Source: Chloroflexi bacterium B3_Chlor (GTDB lineage: Bacteria; Chloroflexota; Anaerolineae; UBA7937; B3-Chlor). Taken from it: DNA of 53,178 bases. The DNA lies in contig NJBK01000018.1 of the NCBI GenBank assembly GCA_005223035.1, forward strand, positions 1 through 53,178, written 5' to 3'. Under the pieces are notes generated by a model. That model made no database searches. It was not told the DNA's origin and worked only from the letters and a program-made list of their open reading frames with translations. A program made the position numbers and the translations under genes. This document shows positions 7,202 to 16,011 of this stretch, piece after piece; the stretch's first letter is position 1; every line of letters starts with the position of its first letter.

Positions 7202-8500
7202 TCAAGGGCATGATGGCTGCGCATCAGTGCCCAGAATCACTCTGATCGCCACCCTGCTCAACCAGTCCTGCTCATACCGAACGTTGTCATCGCTGACAGC
7301 CAGGTAGTAGCGGAGGCGGTCCAAGGTGAAGCCTGGACCGTAGTAGCTGATAATGGTGGTCTCCGTGTGATCCAGCCTGTCATCTTTGCCCACCTCCACC
7401 ACCCGGTAGCCACGCGACCTGAGCCGATCGGCCATCTGGGACGCGAAGCCCTCGATCGTGGTGCCGTTGTCAACAGCGATCGTGACACCCTCTGTAGCCA
7501 GGGCCGTCTCCTCCCATGTAAGCGGGGCCAAGCGTCCAACCATCAACTCCTTGATGCTTTGCCTGTCGGGAAGCATCACCCAGGCGCCTTCGGGAGTGGT
7601 CCATTCAGGCGCCACAGACAGGTCTAAGGTCCGCTGGTTGATGTTCTGTGGCGGCATTTGAGTTACCAATTGAGACAAGGACACTATCTCTGCCGGCTCC
7701 AGGTCGGTTTGAACATTGCGCTGCATACTGTCCAGTAGTTCGAAAAGCCTTGGCAACAGCCCAGGGATACCCAGTTCCACAACCCGGTTGCGGATGGCAA
7801 GTAGCACCTCGCGTTGACGCCGATCTCGATCTACGACGGGGGTGTGGCCGCGGCAGCGGGAATAGATGAGGGCCAGTTCGCCGTCCATATGCTGCATGCG
7901 GGCTGGAATGGTGCGAAGCAGCAAGTAGTCACCGGGAGACTTCATGTTGGGTACCCAAAGCTCAGTCGGGCACTGCACATCAACATCTATACCCCCCAGG
8001 ATGTCTATCATCTCCACAAACCCCTGGAAGTCGATGCGTATGTAATGGTCAAAGGTAATGCCCAGGTTCTCCTCGAGGGTCGCTCTGAGCAGGGCTGGTC
8101 CTCCGCTAGGATAATACTGGGCCTCCCCTATGTTGTCAGCCAGATTCAGGCGGGTCTTTCCGTAACCGGGGACGGCAACGTAAAGGTCTCGGGGGATGGA
8201 GACCATGCTCACGATCCTATCCTCAGGATCGATGGATACGAGAATCATGGTGTCCGTTCGCCAGCCTTGATGAGGTGGCCGCCGGTCCGTGCCCAGAAGC
8301 ATGATGTCGATCACCCCGGACGGAAGAGGAGCGGGAGTGGGCATAGGGGTCGGTGAGGACTGCGCAGTGAGAGTTGGAGTTCCAATGTCTGACGACAGAC
8401 GGGAAGCCGCTATGATGGGGATGACGCTTGCATGACCAAGTACGACTATGGAGGCGATGAGCGGAAACGAGAACCTCGTCTTCTTCACGACGCGTCCCAA
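7202..8500 (-). CDS. LytR-CpsA-Psr (LCP) family cell-envelope ligase
   Basis: A membrane-anchored protein with one N-terminal hydrophobic segment (FPLIASIVVLGHASVIPIIA), a Ser/Thr/Pro linker, and the LCP catalytic domain at about residues 60-290. LCP hallmarks are MLLGTDRRP, WRTDTMILVSIDP, VSIPRDLYV, the Arg/Asp-rich VDRDRRQREVL and INQRTLDLSV. A LytR_C domain follows (VAVDNGT-like VTIAVDNGTTIEGFASQMA). LCP enzymes transfer undecaprenyl-linked glycopolymers onto peptidoglycan or other wall acceptors outside the membrane. TTG start after GAGGGAG, with GTG 8488 as the alternative. It is a tandem paralogue of the next gene upstream, with the same domain order. Confidence 0.85.
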   Translation of the reverse strand: MGRVVKKTRFSFPLIASIVVLGHASVIPIIAASRLSSDIGTPTLTAQSSPTPMPTPAPLPSGVIDIMLLGTDRRPPHQGWRTDTMILVSIDPEDRIVSMVSIPRDLYVAVPGYGKTRLNLADNIGEAQYYPSGGPALLRATLEENLGITFDHYIRIDFQGFVEMIDILGGIDVDVQCPTELWVPNMKSPGDYLLLRTIPARMQHMDGELALIYSRCRGHTPVVDRDRRQREVLLAIRNRVVELGIPGLLPRLFELLDSMQRNVQTDLEPAEIVSLSQLVTQMPPQNINQRTLDLSVAPEWTTPEGAWVMLPDRQSIKELMVGRLAPLTWEETALATEGVTIAVDNGTTIEGFASQMADRLRSRGYRVVEVGKDDRLDHTETTIISYYGPGFTLDRLRYYLAVSDDNVRYEQDWLSRVAIRVILGTDAQPSCP

Positions 8501-8619
8501 TACTCCCTCAGGGCTCTAGGATACGAGAAGAGGCTCAAGGCCCCATCAGTGATGTCCCGCTACACGTGCCATCGAGCCCGGCCATGAGATCTGCGACCCG
8601 CCGCCAGCTTGAGATCTCC

Positions 8620-9981
8620 TCACTCGGGACAGACGGTGTGGAAATCGTCTCCCAGTATGACCAGGACATCCATCTCGCTCGAGGCACCTGGCTCTTGATG
8701 CACATTCTCGTCCTTGACTTCTAGATACGCCTGTAGATTGCTGACGGTGTAGGGTTTGTCAGCATAGCTGAAAATAACAGTCTCCGCATAGTCGGTCCTA
8801 TCAGCCGGGCCGAAGTCAGTTATCTGAAAGCCTCGCAACTGTAAACGGTCCGCTATCTGCCGCCCCCAACCAGCGGCTGCTGTGCCATTGCGCAACACTA
8901 CTCTCGCGCCCTCCTCCACAAGCCGGTTCACCCTCTCATCAGGTGGATCCAGCATCCCCATGATCACCGGCGCAATCTTCTCCCTGTCGGGCAGCATCAC
9001 CCAGGCCCCTTCAGGCGTCGTCGACTGTGGGGCCATGGTCAAGTCTATGTATGCCCTGTTCACACTTGAGGGCTGAACTTCGGGAACCAGCTGAGCCAAG
9101 GTCACTATCTCCGAGGGGCCTAGATCGGTCTGAACCATGCCCCTCATCGTAACCAGCAACTCCAGAGCGCGTGGCAGGAGACCTGGGATGCCCAGTTCCA
9201 TGACTCTACTGCGGATCGCAAACAGCACCTTCTGCTGCCGCCTGTCACGGTCAAACACGGGGGTATTGTACCGGCATTGAGCGTACCGCAGCGCCGTTGG
9301 CCCACCCATATGCTGCATCCCTGCCGCTACGTGACCGATCTGCTTCCACTCACCGGGCTTGTCCGGATCCGCCCCCCATAGCTCGACCGAGCACTCCACG
9401 TCAACGTCTATCCCGCCCAGGATGTCTACTATCTGCTTGAAGCCTTCGAAGTTGACCCTGACGAAGTGGTCGAATCCTATCCCGAGGTTCAGCAGCAGCG
9501 TCTCATTCAGCAAGGCCGGGCCGCCACCAGGATAACCCTCGATTTCGCCCAGGTAGTCGGCGGTGTTCAGGCGGTCGTATCCGTGCCCCGGTATCTCCAC
9601 CCAGAGGTCGCGGGGAATCGACACCATGCCCACAGTCTTTGTTCTTGGGTCTATACGCACGTAGATCATGGTGTCGGTGCGCCAATCGATTTGACCAGGC
9701 AACCTATCACCGCCCAGGAGCATGAAGCTGATCACCCCCTCCGGCACCGGCAGCGGCGTGGGAACAGGTGTGGCCGTCGGGGTGGGGGTGGGTGTGGAAG
9801 TAGGAGATGCGGTTGGTATGGGCGACGAGGTGTTTGGAGTGTCGGTCGGCCCTGGCGTAGGCTCCGTCGTCAGCCCTGAAGTATTGGTAGGCGTGGTGGC
9901 GGGAGATTCCCCTCCGCCGCAGCCCGCGAGCATGGCCCCTGTAATCCATAGGGCCAGCATGACAAGCGAAATCCTCTGCAT
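8620..9981 (-). CDS. LytR-CpsA-Psr (LCP) family lipoprotein, paralogue of the downstream LCP gene
   Basis: ATG start with GAGAAGGCAGG upstream. The N-terminus is a lipoprotein signal (SLVMLALWITGAMLAGC), with Cys21 as the lipidation site. A long Thr/Pro linker full of PTPTPT units follows, then the LCP domain (MLLGGDRLP, WRTDTMIYVRIDP, VSIPRDLWVEIPGHG, FDRDRRQQKVLF) and a LytR_C module (VVLRNGTAAAGWGRQIADRL). The role is as for its neighbour: wall glycopolymer attachment at the outer face of the membrane. The two paralogues differ in anchoring, one by a membrane helix and one by lipid. A consensus promoter lies directly upstream, and this gene heads the minus-strand group running to 3894. Confidence 0.85.
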   Translation of the reverse strand: MQRISLVMLALWITGAMLAGCGGGESPATTPTNTSGLTTEPTPGPTDTPNTSSPIPTASPTSTPTPTPTATPVPTPLPVPEGVISFMLLGGDRLPGQIDWRTDTMIYVRIDPRTKTVGMVSIPRDLWVEIPGHGYDRLNTADYLGEIEGYPGGGPALLNETLLLNLGIGFDHFVRVNFEGFKQIVDILGGIDVDVECSVELWGADPDKPGEWKQIGHVAAGMQHMGGPTALRYAQCRYNTPVFDRDRRQQKVLFAIRSRVMELGIPGLLPRALELLVTMRGMVQTDLGPSEIVTLAQLVPEVQPSSVNRAYIDLTMAPQSTTPEGAWVMLPDREKIAPVIMGMLDPPDERVNRLVEEGARVVLRNGTAAAGWGRQIADRLQLRGFQITDFGPADRTDYAETVIFSYADKPYTVSNLQAYLEVKDENVHQEPGASSEMDVLVILGDDFHTVCPE

Positions 9982-10033
9982 ACCTGCCTTCTCGATTCTG
10001 AATTGAACTACTGGTCAGCGTGACCCTATTAGC

Positions 10034-10062
10034 ATTATACCACCCCCAAAGCTACAACACAA
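10034..10062 (-). promoter_or_regulatory. Promoter for the LCP gene group
   Basis: On the minus strand, TTGTGT (10062-10057), a 17-base spacer and a perfect TATAAT (10039-10034). The LCP lipoprotein start codon at 9981 is about 50 bases downstream. Confidence 0.55.
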
Positions 10063-10282
10063 CGATTTCGGGTAGTTGGACGGCTGCGGCGATGGGCGCA
10101 GCCGGCTGACCCAGCAGAGACACTCCCGAAGTTCACTTCTCTCACCTTAACTATGCCAGCCAGTTGTGAAGCGAGTGCGAACTGTTTGTGAAGGAAACAT
10201 GAAGAAGGCGCATTTGATCAGTTTTCAATCTTGTGATCGGGGCTTGACGTAGCACGCTAGATGAGCCACCAGGGCCACGGTG

Positions 10283-10291
10283 TGGTATAAT
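10283..10291 (+). promoter_or_regulatory. Extended -10 promoter for the thioesterase gene
   Basis: TG-G-TATAAT at 10283-10291 is an extended -10 element; no good -35 is placed 17 bases upstream. The start site would lie near 10298, giving a very short leader that contains the GGGGAGG ribosome site before ATG 10312. Confidence 0.45.
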
Positions 10292-10311
10292 CTGCCGCGG
10301 GGAGGCCAACC

Positions 10312-10791
10312 ATGAGTGAGCGGGGCAAACGAATAGCGGATTCCAAAGTAACCATCAGTCAGGTCATGCTGCCCACCGACGCCAACCCACAGGGGAACGT
10401 TCACGGCGGCATCATCATGAAGCTGGTGGACGAGGCCGGCGCCATCGTGGCGGTCAGACACAGCCGCCGCAACGTGGTGACGGTGGCTGTGGATTCGATG
10501 ACCTTCTTCTCTCCCATCTACGTGGGCAATCTAGTCACGCTCACGGCCTCCTTGAGCTACGTCGGCCGTACCTCCATGGAGGTGGAGGTATTGGTGGAGG
10601 CCGAAGATCCCCTGACGGGACAGAAGACTCACACCAACTCAGCTTATTTGGTCTACGTGGCGCTTGATGAGAACGGCCAGCCATGCGAGGTTCCACCGTT
10701 GGTCGCCGAAACGGACGAGGAGCGAGAACGTCTGGCCAAAGGCGCGGAGCGGCAGGCACAGCGACTGGCCACAAAAGGGGAACCCGTCTGA
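10312..10791 (+). CDS. Acyl-CoA thioesterase, hotdog fold (YciA/ACOT type)
   Basis: A 159-residue single-hotdog protein that hydrolyses acyl-CoA to free acid and CoA in the cytoplasm. Family signatures are SQVMLPTDANPQGNVHGGIIMKLVDEAG (active-site Asn/His/Gly, with the catalytic Asp in the following helix), then VAVDSMTFFSPIYVGN and HTNSAYLVYVALDE. The length and motif order are those of the BFIT/BACH/YciA group. The C-terminal 25 residues are charged and helical. It is the only plus-strand gene between two minus-strand blocks and has its own promoter. Chain-length preference cannot be predicted. Confidence 0.88.
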   Translation: MSERGKRIADSKVTISQVMLPTDANPQGNVHGGIIMKLVDEAGAIVAVRHSRRNVVTVAVDSMTFFSPIYVGNLVTLTASLSYVGRTSMEVEVLVEAEDPLTGQKTHTNSAYLVYVALDENGQPCEVPPLVAETDEERERLAKGAERQAQRLATKGEPV

Positions 10792-10831
10792 ACCACTGTC
10801 CGGCAAGGCCGACACGACGAGTGACGCGCGA

Positions 10832-11902
10832 TCACTGGATGAGGTTGGCACGCAGGGGTTCCTGGATGAGCTTCTCGCGCTCACTCTCCTCACGCTCAAG
10901 ACGAGCCAAGAAGCGGCGACGCAGTTCGCGCACCACATCTCGCGGGGATTGGTCATCAAGGGGAATCCGCCCCCCGGCCATCAAGTCATGCCCCCCACCG
11001 GTGCCCATCCCACTCACCACCTCCTGAACGACGCGACCCGCGTTGCCCTCAAGATCGTTGGTTCGCACCGAGATGACGATCTCATCGTCGAAAAGACCCG
11101 TGCAGATGATCCATCGAGCACCCTCCCAACGCAGGAGAAAGTCAGCCATCTCCGCTGCTAGGTCTGGCCAGTCCATCGATCCCAGGCTGCAAATCACGAC
11201 GTCATCATAAATGAAGGTGCGCTCCAAGGCCCGCTCAAAGGCGCGGAAGTAGGCCAATGGGACCTGGGCCTGCTCAATCTGCGCCAGAATCTTGGTGTCG
11301 GCCAAGGGGAGCAAGTACAGATAAGCCTCGACGTCGGCGTCTCCGGCACGTCGGGCCAGCCCCATAGTGTCGGACTTGATTCCGTAGAAGAGAGCGGTGG
11401 CCGTCCGCGGATCCGGAGGCAGACCGACGGCCTTCAGATAGCTGCTCAGAATGGTCGACGTCGCCCCGTATCCCGTGCGGATATCCGCAAACGGCACTCC
11501 CTCTACCTCAGATTGCACCTCAGAATGGTGATCTATAAGGACAGTGGGGGTGATGTCCTCGGACAGACCAACGTTCCCGGCCCCAGCCTGCGCGTCCACC
11601 AAGGCAATCACATCGTACTTTCGCGGATCCAGTTCGTACAGGGGTCGAATCTCAATAGACAGGAGCCGAACCATGGCCTTGTTCTCAGCCCGGCCGATGA
11701 TCCCGCCGTGGGCTAACGTCGCCTTCAGGCCCAACCGTTGCTCCAGCAGATAGGCCAAGGCCATGGCGCTGGCGATGGCATCCGGGTCAGGGTCATCGTG
11801 GGTCACGATCAAGGCGCTCCTGACCCCTCTCGCCACCTCGAAGAGTGCTTCGACAGCCTCAGCGCTGCTGGCCGACTGGCTATCAGGTCCATCCTCACCC
11901 AC
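10832..11902 (-). CDS. DHH/DHHA1 phosphoesterase, NrnA-like oligoribonuclease/pAp phosphatase
   Basis: A manganese-dependent phosphoesterase of the DHH superfamily. The N-terminal DHH domain has VTHDDPDPDAIASAMALAYLL (residues 33-53, metal-binding Asp/His) and VLIDHHSEV, the motif that names the family. The C-terminal DHHA1 domain has the substrate-binding GGGHDLMAGGRI. Relatives degrade short RNA oligomers and dephosphorylate 3'-phosphoadenosine 5'-phosphate. GTG start. The 356-residue length is slightly above the ~320 usual for NrnA because of an acidic N-terminus and a charged tail. Some DHH proteins of this type act on cyclic dinucleotide breakdown products, so the substrate is not certain. 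Confidence 0.82.
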   Translation of the reverse strand: MGEDGPDSQSASSAEAVEALFEVARGVRSALIVTHDDPDPDAIASAMALAYLLEQRLGLKATLAHGGIIGRAENKAMVRLLSIEIRPLYELDPRKYDVIALVDAQAGAGNVGLSEDITPTVLIDHHSEVQSEVEGVPFADIRTGYGATSTILSSYLKAVGLPPDPRTATALFYGIKSDTMGLARRAGDADVEAYLYLLPLADTKILAQIEQAQVPLAYFRAFERALERTFIYDDVVICSLGSMDWPDLAAEMADFLLRWEGARWIICTGLFDDEIVISVRTNDLEGNAGRVVQEVVSGMGTGGGHDLMAGGRIPLDDQSPRDVVRELRRRFLARLEREESEREKLIQEPLRANLIQ

Positions 11903-11964
11903 GCTTGCCCCTCACTCCGCTCCCACAAAAACGTCCAGCACGCCGGTCGCTGAACCCCGGGTTC

Positions 11965-12657
11965 TTACCGCTGCACCCAGTCCTCGACGCCCTTGGCCAC
12001 CAGCAACAGCCAGAAGCGATTCGCAGCATCCTGGAGTGTAGCCCCTGCCTCCCAGAACTTCAACACGGCCGGGATCTTGTATAGCTCGCTGCCGGTCTCA
12101 CAGAAGAGCTCCACGTTGTCCAGCGCCTCGCTCCACGCATCACCGCTGCGCAGCAACAGATCGTGGATCACAGCCGCGTCCGGCGGCGGGGTGATCCCCT
12201 GCACACGGCCCAGCACATCCTCCATGGCCACGTTGTCGGCTGCCAATCGCCCATCGCACAGCACGGCATCGTTGCCTTCTTCTGCTTCTTTCAAGATCTC
12301 CCCGTCCCGTTCCACAAACTCCGCGGCCTCCACCAGCAACGGCTGCATCTCATTGGCATAGGCAACCAGGGCCTGCAGGTCGTTGCCGGGCGGCGGCACT
12401 CCAGGCAGCGTCGCAGGTGGTGGGGGCGGGATGTAGGGTGTGACGGTCGGTGGAGGCGGCGGTGGGGAGACGAACGTACGGGGAGGTGGTGAGGGCCGAA
12501 GCGTCGGAATCGGTATCTCCGTCGCCAAGTCGGCTGCCGTCGGTGTTGCTGGCGAGTCTCGCCCAGCCAACGCCCCGCCGATCAACGCACCGATGCAGCA
12601 AACGATGGCTAGTGCCAGCGCTCCCAGGCCGATCCACAGACATGTCTTGGTGTTCAT
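11965..12657 (-). CDS. Membrane-anchored protein of unknown function with a Pro-rich linker
   Basis: I do not recognise the family. From ATG 12657 there is one transmembrane helix (CLWIGLGALALAIVCCIGALIGGALAG, residues 5-31), a Thr/Pro-rich spacer of about 60 residues (PTLRPSPPPRTFVSPPPPPP), and a helical domain of about 130 residues. The domain carries two cysteines (AVLCDG and ELFCETG) that could form a disulfide outside the membrane. The layout suggests an extracytoplasmic domain held away from the membrane. The frame is open further upstream to 12891, but that part lacks normal composition and a ribosome site. It lies between the NrnA-like gene and the HEAT fragment on the same strand. 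Confidence 0.6.
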   Translation of the reverse strand: MNTKTCLWIGLGALALAIVCCIGALIGGALAGRDSPATPTAADLATEIPIPTLRPSPPPRTFVSPPPPPPTVTPYIPPPPPATLPGVPPPGNDLQALVAYANEMQPLLVEAAEFVERDGEILKEAEEGNDAVLCDGRLAADNVAMEDVLGRVQGITPPPDAAVIHDLLLRSGDAWSEALDNVELFCETGSELYKIPAVLKFWEAGATLQDAANRFWLLLVAKGVEDWVQR

Positions 12658-12869
12658 CGCCCATTGCTTTTGCGACCGGTAGGTCCCACGACCCTTCGGC
12701 CGACCATTCCCCCCCCCAACTAGCAGAAGAACCATGCTCCGGGCTGCGGAGACGTTGGCTTCAATGGTTGTCGCCAATTGTACTGTAAGTGACGGCCGGT
12801 GGCAATACTTGGCCTGTTGGTCAGAATGCAACCGGGGACTCTGCGTGCGGAGACGACCCTCACCCCATG

Positions 12870-13157
12870 CTATTGTTGCTCCTCCCACCACCGTTGCCAG
12901 GCTTCGATGTCCTCGCCGAAATCCTGCCCCGTAGTTTGCGCCAGCGCCAAGGCGGCCCGCAACTGCACGTTTGAGGAATCATCCCCCAGGGCCTCGATGA
13001 AGGCGGGGACGGCCTCCACCGCCTCCAGCCCTATGTCCCGGGGCGCCCAGCTGGCAGCTTCGAGGAACAGATGAGACAAACGTCCTTGGTCTTCTCTGTT
13101 ACGGCGGAGTACCCCCAGGTGAGAACGCTCGACCGGGGCTTTATCGAGGATGAAGCG
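12870..13157 (-). pseudogene. HEAT-repeat C-terminal fragment
   Basis: The frame is open from a stop at 13160 to 12870 and reads as HEAT-type helices (EAVPAFIEALGDDSSNVQL, RAALALAQTTGQDFGEDI) ending AWQRWWEEQ, a tail common to HEAT proteins. There is no ATG. The first usable start is TTG 13079, which begins mid-repeat. It starts 11 bases after the site-2 protease stop. Most likely it is the 3' remnant of a longer HEAT gene; a 69-residue protein from the TTG is possible. Confidence 0.45.
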
Positions 13158-13168
13158 CTAGGATAAGG

Positions 13169-14290
13169 TTAGATACCCAGCTCTCCCTTGATCCTGATGA
13201 ACGACACGATGTTGTCGCGACCCAGCATCCCCAGCAACTGGCCATCATCCATCACCGGCAGTTGGTTCACCCCGTCCGCGGTCATGTTCTGCATGGCAGC
13301 CCACAATTCCTCGTCAGGGCGAACCCTCTTCAGCCCTTCCAAGGGAGTCATCACCTGCTCCACGGTCGTCGTTGCCCAAAGGTCCCGGGAAACGCCCTTG
13401 ATGTTGTGCAAGGTGAGCAGTCCTCGAACCAGGCCCCCCTCCATCACCGGGAAACAGCGAGCCCCGGTGGGCAACATATGCTCACTCACCAACCTGTCAA
13501 GGGTCAGGCCGACGCTCACCTCTGGGCACTCACGACTCATCACCTCTCGGACCTTGTGACCCGCAAGGAGGTTTCTGACGGTCAGTTGACGGTAGCTGCT
13601 GCTGGCAGCGTTGTCCAGGAACCAGCCGATGAAGGCTATCCACAGGCCGCCCACCCAGTCACCGGTGAAGATCTGCCAGATGCCTGCGAGGATGAAGAGA
13701 TAGGCCACCACCTGTCCCACCAGTGAAGCCCAGCGGGTAGCTCTCTGCAGGCTCCCCGTGGCCTGCCAGAGGATGGAGCGCAGCACACGTCCCCCGTCCA
13801 GGGGGAAGCCCGGGATCAGGTTGAAGAACCCCAAAATCACGTTGATGAAGGCTAGGTACGATCCCAGCGCTGCCAGGGGCTCGTTCATGCCTCTGGCGAC
13901 AAACCACACCGCCCCAAAGCAGACTCCCAACACGATACTGGTCAGCGGCCCGACGAGGGCCATGACGAACTCCGTAGCGGGTGTTTGAGGTTCCTCACTC
14001 AACTGGGAGACGCCGCCGAAAATGAAGAGGGTGATATCATGAACCGGGAGACCGCGAGCCCTGGCGACGAAGGAGTGGGCCAACTCATGCGCCAACACCG
14101 ATCCGAAGAACAGCACACTGCTGGCCAGGCCCACGGTCCAGTAGAGGGAGAGAGGCCAATTGGGGTAGTTCTGCGGGAAATAGCTCCCCGCCAAGGTCCA
14201 GGTGACCAGGACGAAGATGAGAATCCAGCTCACGTGGATGTTGATGGAAATGCCCCCAATCCTGGCGATCCGAACTGAGTTTCTTAGCAT
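13169..14290 (-). CDS. Site-2 protease family intramembrane metalloprotease (M50B) with two CBS domains
   Basis: Multiple hydrophobic segments span residues 18-210. The zinc site is HELAH at 68-72 with the third ligand in NLIPGFPLDGGR at 157-168. Residues about 240-373 hold a tandem CBS pair (VREVMSRECPEVSVGLTLDRLV and VEQVMTPLEGLKRVRPDEEL) that would sense an adenine nucleotide or similar ligand and gate the protease. This is the membrane plus CBS layout of the SpoIVFB-like M50B subfamily. It probably cuts a membrane-anchored regulator, but no obvious substrate is adjacent. The start is the ATG at 14290 behind GGAGGAAAG. Confidence 0.88.
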   Translation of the reverse strand: MLRNSVRIARIGGISINIHVSWILIFVLVTWTLAGSYFPQNYPNWPLSLYWTVGLASSVLFFGSVLAHELAHSFVARARGLPVHDITLFIFGGVSQLSEEPQTPATEFVMALVGPLTSIVLGVCFGAVWFVARGMNEPLAALGSYLAFINVILGFFNLIPGFPLDGGRVLRSILWQATGSLQRATRWASLVGQVVAYLFILAGIWQIFTGDWVGGLWIAFIGWFLDNAASSSYRQLTVRNLLAGHKVREVMSRECPEVSVGLTLDRLVSEHMLPTGARCFPVMEGGLVRGLLTLHNIKGVSRDLWATTTVEQVMTPLEGLKRVRPDEELWAAMQNMTADGVNQLPVMDDGQLLGMLGRDNIVSFIRIKGELGI

Positions 14291-14378
14291 CTTTCCTCCT
14301 TTCCGACCTATAAGCGGTGGTCTACCAGTCCTAGGACATTATTCGGCAGTTCCGAGCGATAACCGAGGGCCCAGGCCC

Positions 14379-15650
14379 CTAGCTCATGCTCGGTATGACT
14401 TCCAGATCATCCATGTAGGGACGCAGTACCTCGGGGATCACGATTCTGCCGTCGGGCTGCTGGTAGTTCTCCATGATGGCGATCATCACGCGCGGCAGGC
14501 CCAGCCCCGAACCGTTCAAGGTGTGGACGAAGCGCGGTTTGGCCCCCTGTTCAGCACGGTAGCGGATATTGGCACGGCGGGCCTGAAAATCGCCGAAGTT
14601 GCTGCAGCTGGACACCTCCAACCACTCCTCGACTCCCGGCGCCCACATCTCCACATCGTACTTTTTCATCGCCGAGAAGGCCAGGTCGCCGGTGCACATC
14701 TCCACCACGCGGTAGGAGATCTCCAACAGCTCTGCTACACGCGCGGCGTCACGCACCAACTCCTCCAGATGCTCGGCGGAGGCGTCAGGCTCCACCAACC
14801 TCACCAACTCCACCTTGTCGAACTGGTGCCCCCGTTTGATGCCCCGGGTGTCACGGCCCGCCGACATATGCTCCCGCCGGAAACAGGCCGTGTATGAGAC
14901 ATGCTTGATGGGCAGAGATCCCGGGGCCAGGATCTCATCGCGATAGAGGTTGGTCACTGGAACTTCCGCCGTGGGGATCATCCACAGATCGTCGGGTTCG
15001 TACCGGTACAGGTTGTCGGCGAACTTGGGCAGGTTGCCCGTGCCCACCAGGCACTTGCTGAGCACCAAAAAGGGGGGATAGACCTCAGTGTAGCCATGCT
15101 CCTTGACGTGCACGTCCATCATCCAGGTGATGGCGGCCCGTTGCAGCCTGGCGCCCAATCCCTTGAGGACATAGAAGCGCGTGCCCGATACCTTCACCCC
15201 ACGCTCGAAATCAATGATATCCAACATGGGTCCCAGGTCCCAGTGGGCCAGAGGCTCGAAATCGAACTGGCGCGATTCGCCCACGGTACGCAACACCACA
15301 TTATCGCTCTCGTCCCGGCCCACAGGCACCGATGGATCGGGCAGGTTGGGCACGAGAAGGAGTAGTTGGTCAAGTTCCTCTTCCACCTGGGCAAGCTTGC
15401 CATCCAGCTCCTTGATGCGATCACCCACTTCCCGCATCTCCGCGATCAGCGCCTGGTCTTTCTCCTTCATGCGACCGATTTCCTTGGAGACCACATTGCG
15501 CCGATGCTTCAAGGCCTCCGCCTCGGCCAGCAGTTCCCGCCTCTGCGTGTCCAAGGCGAGTATCTCATCTATCGGTGCTGTCTCGTTCAGCTTAGCCAGG
15601 GCTTCACGCACCTCATCTGGATGCTCCCGAATGAACTTCAGATCGAGCAT
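14379..15650 (-). CDS. serS: Seryl-tRNA synthetase
   Basis: Class II aminoacyl-tRNA synthetase that charges tRNA-Ser (and tRNA-Sec). The first ~110 residues form the antiparallel coiled-coil arm that binds the tRNA long variable arm ([21 protein letters not shown]). The catalytic core has motif 2 ([19 protein letters not shown], then HQFDKVELV) and motif 3 ([19 protein letters not shown]). The 423-residue length is normal for bacteria. A TTGAAC/TATAAT promoter lies about 90 bases upstream, and the gene is followed by the site-2 protease on the same strand. Confidence 0.97.
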   Translation of the reverse strand: MLDLKFIREHPDEVREALAKLNETAPIDEILALDTQRRELLAEAEALKHRRNVVSKEIGRMKEKDQALIAEMREVGDRIKELDGKLAQVEEELDQLLLLVPNLPDPSVPVGRDESDNVVLRTVGESRQFDFEPLAHWDLGPMLDIIDFERGVKVSGTRFYVLKGLGARLQRAAITWMMDVHVKEHGYTEVYPPFLVLSKCLVGTGNLPKFADNLYRYEPDDLWMIPTAEVPVTNLYRDEILAPGSLPIKHVSYTACFRREHMSAGRDTRGIKRGHQFDKVELVRLVEPDASAEHLEELVRDAARVAELLEISYRVVEMCTGDLAFSAMKKYDVEMWAPGVEEWLEVSSCSNFGDFQARRANIRYRAEQGAKPRFVHTLNGSGLGLPRVMIAIMENYQQPDGRIVIPEVLRPYMDDLEVIPSMS

Positions 15651-15740
15651 GGCACATTCCTAGTCCTTCACGGACACCTGTGCTACGCTACTGCATCATC
15701 TGCCTACACTGACAGAAGAAGGAGGCATCCGTTGCCTCGT

Positions 15741-15769
15741 ATTATAGGGGAGCCAGGTCGAAAGTTCAA
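15741..15769 (-). promoter_or_regulatory. Promoter for serS
   Basis: On the minus strand, TTGAAC (15769-15764), a 17-base spacer and a perfect TATAAT (15746-15741). This gives a leader of about 85 bases before the serS ATG at 15650. I see no T-box specifier or antiterminator in that leader. Confidence 0.6.
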
Positions 15770-15781
15770 AGTTCAGATCAC

Positions 15782-15827
15782 GCGGGAATGAAGTCCCGCC
15801 CTAAGGTCATCAAGTCCCTGCGGGACT
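15782..15827. repeat. Two adjacent short perfect hairpins between lysS and serS
   Basis: GCGGGA-ATGAAG-TCCCGC at 15782-15799 and AGTCCC-TGC-GGGACT at 15813-15827. They lie downstream of lysS and just upstream of the serS promoter. No T-run follows on either strand, so a rho-independent terminator is not supported. They look like small dispersed palindromic repeats and might still stop or process the lysS transcript. Confidence 0.4.
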
Positions 15828-16011
15828 GCAGCGGCCCGCCGTGCCGCGCGATTTCGGATCGAGGTCCCACCTAGCGAAGGGTTACCTCACATCCTCTGCT
15901 GCTTCTAAGCCAGAGCCAAGGGCGGCAGCAGGGCAAAGAGCCTACGTGGCACTGATAGTAGGCGGACGACTGAATCCTACATGCGCCAACGGGGAGGCGC
16001 ACATGGCGACG
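15828..16011. other. Remainder of the lysS-serS intergenic region
   Basis: About 180 bases beyond the hairpins with no convincing open frame, RNA gene or promoter. The plus-strand frame running through it into the lysS antisense is a shadow. Confidence 0.4.

Noticed and set aside
10244..10291. TTGACG as the -35 for the thioesterase promoter
   Set aside because: It lies 36 bases from the TATAAT, far too distant. The extended -10 element is the better explanation.
15651..15770. Possible T-box leader for serS
   Set aside because: The AGGGCGGGAC-like string belongs to one of the palindromic hairpins and lies upstream of the promoter. No specifier loop or antiterminator sits between the promoter and the ATG.
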